The notes under the pieces were generated by a model, which did not search any database, was not told the DNA's origin, and worked only from the letters and a program-made list of their open reading frames with translations. The translations under genes were made by a program, and so were the position numbers. A stretch of DNA of 64,000 nt from Phycisphaeraceae bacterium (GTDB taxonomy: Bacteria > Planctomycetota > Phycisphaerae > Phycisphaerales > Phycisphaeraceae). Where the stretch lies: positions 18,434 to 82,433 of the forward strand of contig JAJDCU010000001.1 in assembly GCA_029260655.1 (NCBI GenBank), in the 5' to 3' direction. Shown one piece after another: positions 50,577-59,773 of the stretch (position 1 is the first letter of the stretch; each line of letters starts with the position of its first letter).

Positions 50577-50760
50577 CCTGAAAAGCGGAATCACGCCGTA
50601 AGCCCGGGCGAGGTGCGGAACTTGCTCGAACCCCAATTTAAGGTGGGTGCGACGCCGAATCATCCCGACCTTCCACTCGTAGGAGGCTTGGTCATCGTGC
50701 CCGGTCGGCGCTCCCTTGGGGTTCATAAAGGTTCGAGCAAATCTGCCGCACCCTAATAGC
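50577..50760 (-). ncRNA. ssrS: Structured RNA, candidate 6S RNA
   Basis: Read on the minus strand, this region folds into one long rod. The closing stem GGTGCGG (50752-50746) pairs with CCGCACC (50618-50612). After a small internal loop, TTGCTCGAACC (50740-50730) pairs perfectly with 50632-50622, 11 bp. A large central bubble follows, with CACCCACCTTAAATTGGGG on the 3' side, then an apical stem GCGCCGACC..GGTCGG..CGGCG. Size (about 185 nt), rod-and-bubble shape and the ACCCACCTT..GGGTTC-like 3' bubble resemble 6S RNA, which binds and inhibits the housekeeping RNA polymerase. It has no ORF and carries its own terminator. A cysE leader or unknown RNA is the alternative. Confidence 0.55.
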
Positions 50761-51026
50761 GGCCCAAGGCGTCAAGCGTGATCTTCACTTTTGTAGGATC
50801 AATTATACGACAGGTTCGCCCCGGGTCCAGTGTCAATTTGCGATATATCGTCCGTGGATATCGGGCTGTGACTGGGCAACACCGGGTCTGAGCGCGGCAA
50901 AGGCCCGGATATCCGGGTCTTCGACCCTCTATGAGGGGCTTGGGTACCGGCGTTGAACCCCGGAACAGACTGAGCTTCAAAAGCGATCACGTCTGCCCGC
51001 TGTGCAACCGTGATACGTTGAGCGAT

Positions 51027-51932
51027 TTACTGCGCGCCTTGGGGCGCGGGCGGGATTTTCAGATCCATGCCGGCCTGGATATTGTTGGGGTTGTCACCGA
51101 TCGGGATGCGGTTGGCGTTGAAGATGTAGCGCCACTGGGTCGGGTCGCCGTAGAACTGCTTGGCGATGGTCGAGAGGCTGTCGCCGGGGAGGATGGTGTA
51201 GGCGACGGTGTTGCCCGGGGCGGCGGCGGCGGGCTCATCGGCGCGCAGCAGGTCCCGGGCGCTTGGCAGTTTCAAGGTTTGACCCACACGCAGCTTGATC
51301 GGGTCCACATTCGGGTTGGCCTGGGCGATGCCGACCCATGTCCGTGCATTGTCGTACAGCTCGATCGCGATCGAACTGAGCGTGTCTCCGTGTTTGACGG
51401 TGTACGTCCGGGCCACAGGGGTCTTGTCGTTGAGTTCGGCGGGCCCGGTCGGTGGGTCGTCTTTGCCAGGCCAAGGCACGTTCGGACGGTCGTCGGCCTG
51501 CCCGATGCGCAAGGTCGGCACTTGCTCGCCGTTGACCTCTGCCAGCGCCGTATGGCCGGTGCGTACCAGCGCTATCCCGCCGGAGGCTCCGTTCCCCAGC
51601 GGCGGGGCCTGGGCGGTGTCTACTTCGGCGTCGTTTGTGGGATCGTCGTTTTCCTGAGCGGCCCGCACCATGGCTCGCAGTTCGGTTGCGAGGTCGCTGG
51701 GGGTGGCTTGGGGGTTGTCGCTGTCCGGTTGGCCTTGCAACATCGAGGCGAACGAGCCGTCACCGGGCGTGTCGTTGCGCAGCGTCTGGCGTGACGGAGC
51801 CGGGTCCGTGAGCGTTTCCTGCGCGTCGGCCGCCTGGGGCGCAGCGGTCTTGTCACGGGTAGCGTAGTACCCGACGACCAGGACGAGCACGGCCGCCGAT
51901 GCCAGCAGTGAGAGTTTGTACGAGGGTTTCAT
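51027..51932 (-). CDS. Membrane-anchored LysM-domain protein
   Basis: A 301-residue protein with an N-terminal membrane segment (KLSLLASAAVLVLVVGYYA), a long disordered Asp/Ala/Pro/Gln-rich region (about 30-170), then two LysM peptidoglycan-binding domains: RTYTVKHGDTLSSIAIELYD (about 178-225) and VAYTILPGDSLSTIAKQFYG (about 243-292). It is probably a cell-wall-binding envelope protein without its own catalytic domain. GGAGG lies six bases before ATG 51932. The upstream gene is divergent. Confidence 0.88.
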   Translation of the reverse strand: MKPSYKLSLLASAAVLVLVVGYYATRDKTAAPQAADAQETLTDPAPSRQTLRNDTPGDGSFASMLQGQPDSDNPQATPSDLATELRAMVRAAQENDDPTNDAEVDTAQAPPLGNGASGGIALVRTGHTALAEVNGEQVPTLRIGQADDRPNVPWPGKDDPPTGPAELNDKTPVARTYTVKHGDTLSSIAIELYDNARTWVGIAQANPNVDPIKLRVGQTLKLPSARDLLRADEPAAAAPGNTVAYTILPGDSLSTIAKQFYGDPTQWRYIFNANRIPIGDNPNNIQAGMDLKIPPAPQGAQ

Positions 51933-52056
51933 GATCAGCCTCCATGCATGACGCGGCATTATAGCAAGCGATGGTCCAGATGGTGAGTTCCGGCCCGGCG
52001 GGTTTGCACGCCGGGTGCTTTTTACGGCTGTCGGTTGTGGGCATAGACTACCCGCC

Positions 52057-52836
52057 ATGCCGGCGATCTCCATTATCATCTGCTGCGCCAATGCTCAGGA
52101 CACGCTGGAACCGGCCTGCCGGTCCGCCAAGTGGGCCGACGAGTTGATCGTCGTGGATTCCGGGTCCACCGATGACACCCCTCAAATCGCCCAGACGCAT
52201 GCCGACCGCTATGTCGTCGAGCCCTGGCGCGGGTACGGCGGGCAGAAAAAATTCGCCGCCGAGTTGGCGTCCAACGACTGGGTCTTCTTCCTGGACGGCG
52301 ACGAGGAGTGCTCGCCCAGGCTGGCCCAGGCGTGGCAAAGCCTTACCGACGCGCAGCTTGACCGGCTGGACCTGCTGATGGTGCCCCGGAAGAACTATGT
52401 GCTGGGCCGCTACGTCCGCAGTTGGTGGCCCGACCGGTTGACCCGGATTTTCCACCGCCGGCGGGTGACCTGGGACGACGAGGTCCTGCACGATACCCGT
52501 CAGGCGTCCGACCCGTCTCGCGTCAAGGACTTGACCGGATGGATCGAGCATAAACGCCATAGCCGCGCCGGGTTTGCCGACTATTTCTCCGGCAGCCGGA
52601 TGGATGAGCGGCTGATGATGGTCGCCCAGCAGATGCACGATCGAGGCAAGCGTGCCCGGGCGTGGGACCTGCTGCTGCGTCCCTGGCTGGCGTTTATGAA
52701 GTTTTATATCGTCAAGCGCGGGTTTCTGGACGGGGCGTTTGGGCTGCTGATCGCCCAGAAGGCCGCGTCGAGCACCCAGCTCAAGTACGCGGCGCTGTGG
52801 TCGATCCAGCACGGCCAGGGGCCCGCGGGGTCGTGA
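52057..52836 (+). CDS. Glycosyltransferase family 2 (WaaE/KdtX type)
   Basis: A 259-residue GT-A fold transferase: ISIIICCANAQDTLEPAC, ADELIVVDSGSTDDTPQIAQ, the DxD-like motif in VFFLDGDEECS, and RGYGGQKKFAAELASNDWV. The C-terminal FYIVKRGFLDGAFGLLIAQK is characteristic of the WaaE/KdtX group that adds sugars to the LPS inner core. Its product would be an LPS or glycolipid, at the cytoplasmic face of the membrane. ATG 52057 fits the family start. Confidence 0.88.
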   Translation: MPAISIIICCANAQDTLEPACRSAKWADELIVVDSGSTDDTPQIAQTHADRYVVEPWRGYGGQKKFAAELASNDWVFFLDGDEECSPRLAQAWQSLTDAQLDRLDLLMVPRKNYVLGRYVRSWWPDRLTRIFHRRRVTWDDEVLHDTRQASDPSRVKDLTGWIEHKRHSRAGFADYFSGSRMDERLMMVAQQMHDRGKRARAWDLLLRPWLAFMKFYIVKRGFLDGAFGLLIAQKAASSTQLKYAALWSIQHGQGPAGS

Positions 52837-53090
52837 GAGGTGGCGGGCCGGCGGTGAAGCCTGTCGTTTTAGGATGCCGCGAGGCCCACTGGTGCCCGCG
52901 GTGTGTGCTGGTATGATGTAGGTTAGGTTCTGCGGAGACCCAAAGTGACGGCGGCGGATCGACCTGTCTCGGTTCGGGGACCAATCGCTGGGCGTGCCCA
53001 GATTTGTCAGGGGCCGCAAGTTAATTGTTTGACACCCGTTGGACTCGGCGATAATTTCAGCCACGGACACGGATGCTTAGGAGACGGTTG

Positions 53091-53450
53091 ATGACCACCA
53101 AGGATTCCCGCCTGATAGTGAGCGAGGATAACCAGATCACCAAGGTCCGGTTCCTCGACCGTAACATCCTTGAGGAAGCCAACATCCAACAGATCGGCGA
53201 CGAGATCTCCGGGCTGATCGAGGCGACGGACAACCCCAGGCTTATGATCGATTTTGCGCAGGTGGAGCACCTGTCATCGGCGGCGTTGGGTACGTTGATC
53301 ACGATTAATAACAAGATCCGCAGCAAAGGCGGGCAGTTGCGCCTGTGCAACATCGACCCGCAGATCTACGAGGTATTCGTGATCACCAAGCTCAATAAGC
53401 TCTTTCAGATCCACGAGGACGCGGCCCAGGCGGCGGCCAGCTTCAAGTAA
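53091..53450 (+). CDS. STAS-domain anti-sigma factor antagonist
   Basis: A 119-residue STAS protein with the SpoIIAA/RsbV core: VRFLDRNILEEANIQQIGDE and LMIDFAQVEHLSSAALGTLI, where a Ser in HLSSAALG is the expected phosphorylation site. When unphosphorylated it would bind an RsbW-type kinase and free its sigma partner. GGAG lies eight bases before ATG 53091. The kinase gene follows 44 bp later. Confidence 0.9.
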   Translation: MTTKDSRLIVSEDNQITKVRFLDRNILEEANIQQIGDEISGLIEATDNPRLMIDFAQVEHLSSAALGTLITINNKIRSKGGQLRLCNIDPQIYEVFVITKLNKLFQIHEDAAQAAASFK

Positions 53451-53494
53451 TCGCCGACCGCCTCGCGGCCGACGGAATCACGGTCAGGTTGTGT

Positions 53495-53923
53495 ATGGGC
53501 GAGTCACCAAAGTTCAAGCTGGTGATAAGCAAGCTCACGGAACTGCTGACGGTTCAGGACGCGGTTCTCAACCGGGTCCAGGCCGGTGGGTACAGCACGG
53601 ACGAGGTCTTCGCGATCCGCTTGGCGCTGGATGAGGCTGTCTCCAACGCCATCCTGCACGGCAACAGGCAGGACCCGTCCAAGCAGGTGACCATCCAGTA
53701 CAGCGTCAATGACCAGGCGGTGTGGATCGAGGTCTGTGACCAGGGCTGCGGCTTCTGCCCTGACGATCTGCCGGACCCGACCCTGGATGCGAATCTGGAC
53801 ACGCCCTCCGGCCGGGGGGTCATGCTCATCGAGTCCTACATGACCGAAGTCAGCTTCAACAAGGCCGGCAACTGCATCAGCATGGTCAAGCGTAAGGGCT
53901 GCAAGCTCCCCAACAGCGACTAA
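53495..53923 (+). CDS. RsbW-like anti-sigma serine kinase (HATPase_c)
   Basis: A 142-residue GHKL ATPase. The N box is visible as IRLALDEAVSNAILHGN, the G1 box as VCDQGCGF, and the G2 box as TPSGRGVMLIESYM. It is a likely anti-sigma factor that phosphorylates the STAS protein encoded just upstream, i.e. a partner-switch pair. No SigB/SigF-type gene is adjacent, so the target (perhaps a distant sigma factor or another effector) is open. AGG lies seven bases before ATG 53495. Confidence 0.9.
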   Translation: MGESPKFKLVISKLTELLTVQDAVLNRVQAGGYSTDEVFAIRLALDEAVSNAILHGNRQDPSKQVTIQYSVNDQAVWIEVCDQGCGFCPDDLPDPTLDANLDTPSGRGVMLIESYMTEVSFNKAGNCISMVKRKGCKLPNSD

Positions 53924-54033
53924 GTCCGGTAGTGGCAGGTATTTCCAGTCATGTATTGGCCAGGATCCCCCGATAAGCTACAATAGCCGTGCTCCGGGTC
54001 AGGTCACAACGACCACCACTGTGAAGGATCAAG

Positions 54034-54636
54034 GTGTCCCAGTCCTGCCAATCTGTCAGCGCCGCCCCGGCCTCCGCCGGTGAGCCCTCTACCGGGGACG
54101 CGCCCGAGGGCCCAGTTCCCGACGAACCCGCCAAACCCGAGCCGGTCGGCCCCACTCGCTGCGCGGTCACCCTCAATATCCAGACCCCCGATTGCGACCC
54201 GCCGCTGGCAGGCTGGATTGATCTGCATTTTCAGCACATCGCAGGACTCGCGGGCGTCACCGACGGGCGGTTGTGTCTGGCTGTAGTCGGCGATGAGCAG
54301 ATGTGTCAGCTACACGAGCAATACCGGTCCGAGGCTGGCACGACCGACGTGCTGACCTTTGACCTGCGACAGTCCCCTGACCAGCCGATCGAGGCCGACA
54401 TCGTAATCTGCCTAAATGAGGCGGCCCGCCAAGCCCGTCAGCGAGGCCATCAGACCCGCCTCGAGACCCTGCTCTACGCTGTCCATGGCCTGATGCACCT
54501 GTTAGGCGAAGACGATCACGACGAGGCCGCATTCCAGCAGATGCACCGGCGTGAAGATGCATTGCTCACACAGGCCGGGTTCGGGCCGGTCTTCGGTTTA
54601 GACACAGGCGGTGACGGCGGTAGGGACAGGCAGTAG
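54034..54636 (+). CDS. ybeY: Endoribonuclease YbeY
   Basis: A 200-residue protein. The first 40 residues are Pro/Ala/Glu-rich and disordered; the YbeY domain follows, with AGTTDVLTFDLRQ, ADIVICLNEAARQA and the metal motif HGLMHLLGEDDHDEAAFQQM. The usual motif is H-x3-H-x5-H; here the third His is one residue further away (H-x3-H-x6-H). YbeY acts in 16S rRNA 3'-end processing and ribosome quality control. It uses a GTG start with AAGGA upstream. It opens a plus-strand run with the CorC-like gene and cysS. Confidence 0.9.
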   Translation: MSQSCQSVSAAPASAGEPSTGDAPEGPVPDEPAKPEPVGPTRCAVTLNIQTPDCDPPLAGWIDLHFQHIAGLAGVTDGRLCLAVVGDEQMCQLHEQYRSEAGTTDVLTFDLRQSPDQPIEADIVICLNEAARQARQRGHQTRLETLLYAVHGLMHLLGEDDHDEAAFQQMHRREDALLTQAGFGPVFGLDTGGDGGRDRQ

Positions 54637-54745
54637 TTTTCCGTAGGCCCGCGCAGCGTCCCCCTGGCGCGGCGTGGGTCTGGTTCGGGTCGATGGCCGG
54701 TTTTCCCCGGTCGCCCGGAGGTTTGCAGGGGACGGATCGACGTTC

Positions 54746-56056
54746 GTGAATAGCTCGATAGGGATCGCCATCCTGGGGTGTTTGTTGGCCTGCTACTTCT
54801 CGGCCTGCAATATCGTCTTGAAAACCCTGTCTCGAAAACGCTTGGCCGACAGGCTGGGCCCGGCGTACAGCCCTGCCAAGCTCAAGCGGTTCTGTCAGAA
54901 GCTGCCCATGATGCTCCTGCTGACCGGCACGATGCGCGCCGTGCTGAGCCTGGTGATCCTGCTGGCGACACTGTTCTATCTCGAAGAGCGCTTTACCGAC
55001 TGGTCCCGGCAACTCAGCTACCTCGTCGCCTTCCTGATCGCCGGCGGGCTGGTCAGCGTTTTCGCCGTCGCCATCCCCGTCAGCTGGGCCCGGTATCAGC
55101 GAGAGGGGCTAATTGCCTTGTCCTTGCCGGTGCTCAACACCCTGCTGATTGTATTCAGCCCACTGCTCGGCGTGCTGCACCTGTTCGACCCGGTGGTCCG
55201 ACGCATCTCGGGGGCGGACCTGACCGACAGGGACGAAAACGAATTGACCGACGAAGTCTTGTCGATCGTCGAGGGGCACGAGGACGGCGGGGAAGTCGAC
55301 GAGGCCCAGAAGGAAATGATCGAAGGCGTGTTCGACCTGTCTTCGACCGATGCCGAAGAAGTCATGACGCCCCGTACCGACGTCCAGGGGATAGAGATCA
55401 GGGCGAACCTCCAGCAGGTCAAGGACGCCATCATCAAGCACGGCCATAGCCGAATCCCCGTGTACGAAGAAACGATCGACAACATCGTCGGCATCCTCTA
55501 CGCCAAGGACCTGATCCGATATGTCGGCGACGGCGAAGACTTCGACCTGCGGTCGGTCCTGCGTGAGGCGATGATGGTCCCCGAGAGCAAAAACGTCGGG
55601 GAGCTGCTGGCCGAGTTCAAGGCCCGTAAGGTCCACCTCGCTGTCGTGCTGGATGAGTACGGCGGGACCGCAGGGCTGGTTACGATCGAGGACATCATCG
55701 AAGAGCTGGTCGGGGAGATCCAGGACGAATACGAGCAGGCCGAGCAGATCCCGCAGATCCAGCGGGTCGACCCACAGACTCTCCGCGTGGATGCCCGGGT
55801 CGACATCGACGACCTCAACGATGAGTTAGGTGTTGATCTGCCCGAGGACGAGGATTACGACACGGTGGGGGGGTTCGTGTTCTCGACGCTGGGCCACATC
55901 CCCAAGACCGGCGAGACCTTTGACTACCGGGGCCTGCGTTTCACCGTGACCGACGCCGAGCGGACCCGGGTCATCCGTGTCGAGGTGCGGACTCCCGATC
56001 CTCAGGCCACCGCGGCGCAAACCCCGGAAGACGGATCGGCTCGCGGATCGGGGTGA
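54746..56056 (+). CDS. CNNM/CorC (HlyC) family transporter-associated protein
   Basis: A 436-residue protein: DUF21/CNNM membrane domain (about 1-180, four hydrophobic segments), a CBS pair (about 195-320, [20 protein letters not shown] and [20 protein letters not shown]) and a C-terminal CorC_HlyC domain ([40 protein letters not shown]). Family members are linked to Mg2+/Co2+ efflux. The GTG start at 54746 directly precedes the first helix; an earlier GTG at 54674 would add a non-hydrophobic extension. cysS follows 22 bp later. Confidence 0.87.
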   Translation: MNSSIGIAILGCLLACYFSACNIVLKTLSRKRLADRLGPAYSPAKLKRFCQKLPMMLLLTGTMRAVLSLVILLATLFYLEERFTDWSRQLSYLVAFLIAGGLVSVFAVAIPVSWARYQREGLIALSLPVLNTLLIVFSPLLGVLHLFDPVVRRISGADLTDRDENELTDEVLSIVEGHEDGGEVDEAQKEMIEGVFDLSSTDAEEVMTPRTDVQGIEIRANLQQVKDAIIKHGHSRIPVYEETIDNIVGILYAKDLIRYVGDGEDFDLRSVLREAMMVPESKNVGELLAEFKARKVHLAVVLDEYGGTAGLVTIEDIIEELVGEIQDEYEQAEQIPQIQRVDPQTLRVDARVDIDDLNDELGVDLPEDEDYDTVGGFVFSTLGHIPKTGETFDYRGLRFTVTDAERTRVIRVEVRTPDPQATAAQTPEDGSARGSG

Positions 56057-56078
56057 CGGCGGCTACACTCGCCCGCCC

Positions 56079-57536
56079 ATGGATATCCGCTTCTACAACA
56101 CCCTGACCCACCGTAAGGAACGGTTCGAGCCGATCGATGCGCCCAACGTCTACATGTACAACTGCGGGCCGACGGTCTACGACTACGCCCACATCGGCAA
56201 CTTCCGCTCGTTCGTCTTCGCCGACGTCCTGCGCCGCTTTCTTGAGCTTGCCGACTACAAGGTGACGCAGGTGATGAACATCACCGACGTCGGGCACATG
56301 ACCGACGACCAGCTCGCCGACGGCGGGGGCGAAGACAAGATGGCCGCCGCCGCCGCCCGGCTCAAAGAATCCAAGAAGCAGGGTGTCGCCCTGATCGACA
56401 ACCCCGACGACCCCTACGCCGTCGCCGAATTCTTCACAAAGGCGTTCATCGAGGACGCCGGGAAGCTTGGGATGAAGATCGCCGACGAGTACCCCGCCCA
56501 GATGCCACGCGCCACCGATCATGTTGAAAAGAGCATGATCCCGATGATCCAGGCGCTGGTGAAAAATGACCACGCCTACGTCGCCGACGATTCCGCGGTC
56601 TACTTCAGCGTCCAGAGCTTCCCCGAGTACGGCAAGCTCTCCGGCAACAGCCTCGACCAACTCAAAGGCGGCGCAGGCGGTCGCGTCCAGGGCCAGCACC
56701 AGGTCCACAAACGACACCCCGCCGACTTCCTGCTCTGGAAGCCCGACGCGACACACCTGATGAAGTGGGACTCGCCCTGGGGCCAAGGCTATCCCGGCTG
56801 GCACATCGAATGCTCCGCCATGGCCCGCGCCACGCTCGGACGCGACGTCATCGACATCCACACCGGCGGCGAAGACAACATCTTCCCCCACCACGAATGC
56901 GAGATCGCCCAGTCCTGCGGCGCGACCGGCCAATCCCACTTCGCACGCTTTTGGTTGCACTCGCGCTTCCTGCTGGTCGAGGGCGAGAAGATGTCCAAGA
57001 GCAAAGGCAACTTCCACACCGTCCGCGATGTGTTAGAAGGCAAAGTCACCGGCCGCCGGGTCGACCCCGCCGTGCTGCGATTTGAATTACTCAAAGGCCA
57101 CTACCGCTCGAATATCAACTTCACCGCCAAGGGGTTAACGGACTCTGCCAGCGCGGTTCGGCGACTGCGCGAGGCTTCTGTTCCGGATGCCGAGCCCGCG
57201 CCGGTGGACCATCCGGACATGCTGGCGTTTCTGGAGCAACTGGCCGACGACCTGAACATTGCCGGCGCTTTGGCCGTGGTGTTCGAGCGGATGAAGAAGG
57301 TAGACGATGAGCTTCCCGGTATCCTGAAACGTGTTGATGACGTGTTGGGGGTCATGCAGGCGAGGGGGGCGGACGGTCACCTGTCCGATGTCCAGATGTT
57401 TTGCCAGCAACTCGACGCCGCCCGGGGGGACAAGGATTTTGAGAAAGCCGACGGGATCCGTCAGCAGTTGATCGATGCCGGGTATGACGTCAAGACGACC
57501 AAGGACGGGACGGTGGCGTCGAAGCGGTTGGCGTAA
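56079..57536 (+). CDS. cysS: Cysteinyl-tRNA synthetase
   Basis: A 485-residue class I synthetase: [19 protein letters not shown] (zinc Cys and HIGN), WHIECSAMA and HHECEIAQS (zinc ligands), [17 protein letters not shown] (KMSKS) and a C-terminal helical anticodon-binding part. It charges tRNA-Cys. ATG 56079 matches the family N-terminus. cysE, for cysteine synthesis, lies 6 kb away but is not cotranscribed. Confidence 0.96.
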   Translation: MDIRFYNTLTHRKERFEPIDAPNVYMYNCGPTVYDYAHIGNFRSFVFADVLRRFLELADYKVTQVMNITDVGHMTDDQLADGGGEDKMAAAAARLKESKKQGVALIDNPDDPYAVAEFFTKAFIEDAGKLGMKIADEYPAQMPRATDHVEKSMIPMIQALVKNDHAYVADDSAVYFSVQSFPEYGKLSGNSLDQLKGGAGGRVQGQHQVHKRHPADFLLWKPDATHLMKWDSPWGQGYPGWHIECSAMARATLGRDVIDIHTGGEDNIFPHHECEIAQSCGATGQSHFARFWLHSRFLLVEGEKMSKSKGNFHTVRDVLEGKVTGRRVDPAVLRFELLKGHYRSNINFTAKGLTDSASAVRRLREASVPDAEPAPVDHPDMLAFLEQLADDLNIAGALAVVFERMKKVDDELPGILKRVDDVLGVMQARGADGHLSDVQMFCQQLDAARGDKDFEKADGIRQQLIDAGYDVKTTKDGTVASKRLA

Positions 57537-57547
57537 GCCTCTGCCTG

Positions 57548-57600
57548 ATAGCCGCGGGCTTACAGCCCGCGCGTCCGCGATTCGTAAAGTCGCGGCTATT
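57548..57600. repeat. Double hairpin repeat (TAGCCGCG head)
   Basis: A first hairpin (GCGGGCT, loop TAC, AGCCCGC) is headed by ATAGCC at 57548. The same head reads inward from the right end (ATAGCCGCG as reverse complement of 57592-57600) before a weaker hairpin. It is a two-arm inverted element between cysS and the converging pgsA, like the GTTTAG doublets but of different sequence. Confidence 0.7.
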
Positions 57601-57624
57601 ATGCAATGAAGAATGCCCTACACG

Positions 57625-58275
57625 CTAAGGCGTTTCCGACCGTGCCGCCTTCGCCGCGCCGGTGATGTAGGGGATGCCGCTGAAGACCGTGACGATCACT
57701 GTCAGGTAAACGAGGATGTCGCGGACCCAAGCCAACCACTGCCAGCCCTCGCGGCGCGGGTCGATGAATACGATTGCCAGCACGATCGGGACGACAACCG
57801 ACTGGAGGATCATCTTCAGCTTGCCGAAGACGTTCGCGCCGAACTTCACCCCGGCGCCTTCCAGCTCGCCGCGTATCCCGGTCACCAGCAGCTCGCGCGC
57901 CAGGATCACCGCGACCATCCAGGGGTAGACCCCGCTGACCATGCTGAAGAAGGCGATGTCGTCCTCCGCGACCGCGCCCGGGATGATGAATCTCGGGCCC
58001 GCCAGGTAGACGAACGCCCCGATCACCAGCACCTTGTCGCAGAACGGGTCCATGACCCGGCCGAACTTCGATTCGACGTGCCACCTGCGCGCGAGGAACC
58101 CATCCAAGGCGTCGGTGGCCGCCGCCAGGATGAACACCACGATCGCCACCGGCAGCAGCCAGGCCGGGCTGTCCGCCGCGTAGCGGTAGCAGTTCAGCAG
58201 CACAAAAAACACCGCCGCCAGCACAAGCCGCAGCATCGTCAGTTGATTGGGTAGTTGTCGGTAGAACGTGTGCAT
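57625..58275 (-). CDS. pgsA: CDP-diacylglycerol-glycerol-3-phosphate 3-phosphatidyltransferase
   Basis: A 216-residue membrane protein with the CDP-alcohol phosphotransferase signature (DGFLARRWHVESKFGRVMD followed by PFCDK: DG-x2-AR-x8-G-x3-D-x3-D) and about five helices. It makes phosphatidylglycerol phosphate. The residue order NQLTMLRLVLAAVFFVLL at the start is typical. Start 58275 was taken because longer frames run into a repeat. A loop of 25-30 residues (PRFIIPGAVAEDDIAFFSMV) is present between helices. Confidence 0.92.
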   Translation of the reverse strand: MHTFYRQLPNQLTMLRLVLAAVFFVLLNCYRYAADSPAWLLPVAIVVFILAAATDALDGFLARRWHVESKFGRVMDPFCDKVLVIGAFVYLAGPRFIIPGAVAEDDIAFFSMVSGVYPWMVAVILARELLVTGIRGELEGAGVKFGANVFGKLKMILQSVVVPIVLAIVFIDPRREGWQWLAWVRDILVYLTVIVTVFSGIPYITGAAKAARSETP

Positions 58276-58356
58276 GGTCCTGGCTTTCCAACCCCGTCCC
58301 CCCGGCGGGCACATGCTAACCGATCCGGTTGCACGGGGAGAAGATAGAAGAAGTGA

Positions 58357-58449
58357 AACAGGGATAAACGCGGATGAACGGTGATGAATAAGTAGGGGAA
58401 AGACACCGACACACAATCTTATCAGCGTTCATCCGCGTTTATCCCTGTT
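58357..58449. repeat. CAGGGATAAACGC-type inverted repeat, copy 2
   Basis: Two 24-bp arms (58357-58380 and 58426-58449) are perfect reverse complements, separated by a 45-bp spacer. They share most of their sequence with the arms at 8571-8660. The copy lies between pgsA and the baiN-like gene, both on the minus strand, and ends about 20 bp before the stop of the latter. Confidence 0.88.
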
Positions 58450-58469
58450 CCGCCTGCTTCCGTTCAGGT

Positions 58470-59729
58470 TCAATCCTGTCTCCCCGCCGAAATGCCCGCC
58501 AGTCGGCCCGAGCACCAGGCCCACTGGAAGTTGTACCCGCCGATACGGCCGTCCACGTCGAGGATCTCGCCGCAGAGGTAGAGCCCGGGGCAGTTTCGCG
58601 AGGCCATCGTCGACAGGTCCAGTTCCGACAGCGGCACCCCGCCGGCGGTGGCTTCGGCAAAAAGATACCCCCGGTCGCGGACTACCGGCAGGTCCAGGGC
58701 GGTCAGGGAGTGCAGCAGCGCCCGCCTGTCGGGCTTGGATAGCCGGGCGATCGGCGTGGCCGGGTCGATACCCGTGCCTGCCTGGATCAGCGCTTGAGCC
58801 AGGCGCTTGGGCAGTGCCTGGTTGATCGACGCCAGGACGCTCGTGGGTCCCTTGGATTGAGCCTTTGTCACAAGCTCCTGTTCGGCCTGCTCAAACGTCT
58901 TGTCCGGGAGGAAATTCGCCAACAACTTCACGTTCGGGTCATTGTTGCGTTCGGCGATCCAGTGCCGGCTGATATCCATGGCGGCGGGTCCGCTGAGCCC
59001 GAAGTGGGTCATCAGCACCGCGCCGCGCTGGCGGTGAAGGTTTTTCCCCGTGCCCGAGGCGACGGACAACTCGATCTGGGCCGCCAATCCGGACAGGGAA
59101 ACCAGCCAGTGGGTCTGTTCCAGCACCAGAGGGACCAGCGCGGGGTGGGTGGGTGTGGCCGTGTGCCCCAGCGACCCGGCGAGCGCGAAGCCCAGGCCAT
59201 CGCTGCCGGTCTTGGGCAGGCTCTTGCCGCCGGTCGCGAGGATGAGCTTGCACGTGCGCAGCTCGCCTTGGTTGGTGGTGACCCAAAAACCCTCGCCGTC
59301 ATGTGTGACCGAGTTGACGCGGTGGTCGGGCATGACTTCAGTCCCGGCTTCCTCTGCGGCGGACAGCAGCGCCTCGAGCACGGTCCGTGCGCTGTCGCTG
59401 ACCGGGAACAGCTTGCCGGTGTCTTCTCGCTTGAGTGGCACACCCAGGTCGTCGAAGAAACGGATCGTGTCCTCAACAGGGAAGGTCCGCAGGACCTTGG
59501 CGATCTGGTTGCGTTTGGAGCCTGCGTAGTCGTCGGGTGTGACGACATCGTGTGTGACGTTGCACCGGCCACCGCCCGAGACGAGGATCTTCGCACCGAT
59601 ATGTGTAGCACCGTCGAGCGCGGCGATACGGCTGCCCGGCGAGGCGCTACGTGCGGCGAAGATCGTAGCCATCAGGCCCGCCGCGCCGGCTCCGATGACG
59701 AGTGTGTGGTAGGAGGAGCCGTTAGCCAT
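58470..59729 (-). CDS. BaiN/HI0933-like flavoprotein
   Basis: A 419-residue FAD protein of the HI0933/BaiN/RdsA-like group (aminoacetone oxidase family): LVIGAGAAGLMATIFAA, VSGGGRCNVTHD, LILATGGKSLPKTGSDGLGF and the C-terminal AGGVPLSELDLSTMASRNCP, GLYLCGEILDVDGRIGGYNF. The true substrate is uncertain; members act as NAD(P)H-dependent reductases or oxidases. Its first codons (ATGGCTAACGG) are inside a GTTAGCCAT-type repeat, so the start region may be repeat-derived. Confidence 0.88.
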   Translation of the reverse strand: MANGSSYHTLVIGAGAAGLMATIFAARSASPGSRIAALDGATHIGAKILVSGGGRCNVTHDVVTPDDYAGSKRNQIAKVLRTFPVEDTIRFFDDLGVPLKREDTGKLFPVSDSARTVLEALLSAAEEAGTEVMPDHRVNSVTHDGEGFWVTTNQGELRTCKLILATGGKSLPKTGSDGLGFALAGSLGHTATPTHPALVPLVLEQTHWLVSLSGLAAQIELSVASGTGKNLHRQRGAVLMTHFGLSGPAAMDISRHWIAERNNDPNVKLLANFLPDKTFEQAEQELVTKAQSKGPTSVLASINQALPKRLAQALIQAGTGIDPATPIARLSKPDRRALLHSLTALDLPVVRDRGYLFAEATAGGVPLSELDLSTMASRNCPGLYLCGEILDVDGRIGGYNFQWAWCSGRLAGISAGRQD

Positions 59730-59743
59730 TAGCGGTTAGCCAT
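59721..59743. repeat. GTTAGCCATTAGC repeat at a gene start
   Basis: GTTAGCCATTAGC at 59721-59733 is identical to 5525-5537, followed by a second GTTAGCCAT. It covers the start codon of the baiN-like gene. Confidence 0.6.
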
Positions 59744-59773
59744 GAGGTCGTGTCCCGCAAGTTATGTGGGTCT

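Larger units (their letters stand above)
50502..51026. other. Intergenic region holding a structured RNA
   Basis: This 525-bp gap contains the 6S-like RNA and its terminator (listed separately). The remainder (50761-51026) has TTGACA (minus strand, 50831-50836) and TATAAT (50802-50807), both perfect hexamers but 23 bp apart, too far for one standard promoter, and a 14-bp palindrome CCCGGATATCCGGG (50904-50917). No coding signal. Confidence 0.55.

Noticed and set aside
50569..50760. tmRNA or SRP RNA instead of 6S
   Set aside because: There is no tag-peptide frame or CCA-like acceptor end for tmRNA, and no GGAA-loop helix with the CAGG/AGCA motif for SRP RNA.
50802..50836. Consensus TTGACA and TATAAT on the minus strand before the structured RNA
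   Set aside because: Spacing of 23 bp is too long for a single sigma-70 promoter. One of them may still be used with another partner box, so neither is annotated as a promoter.
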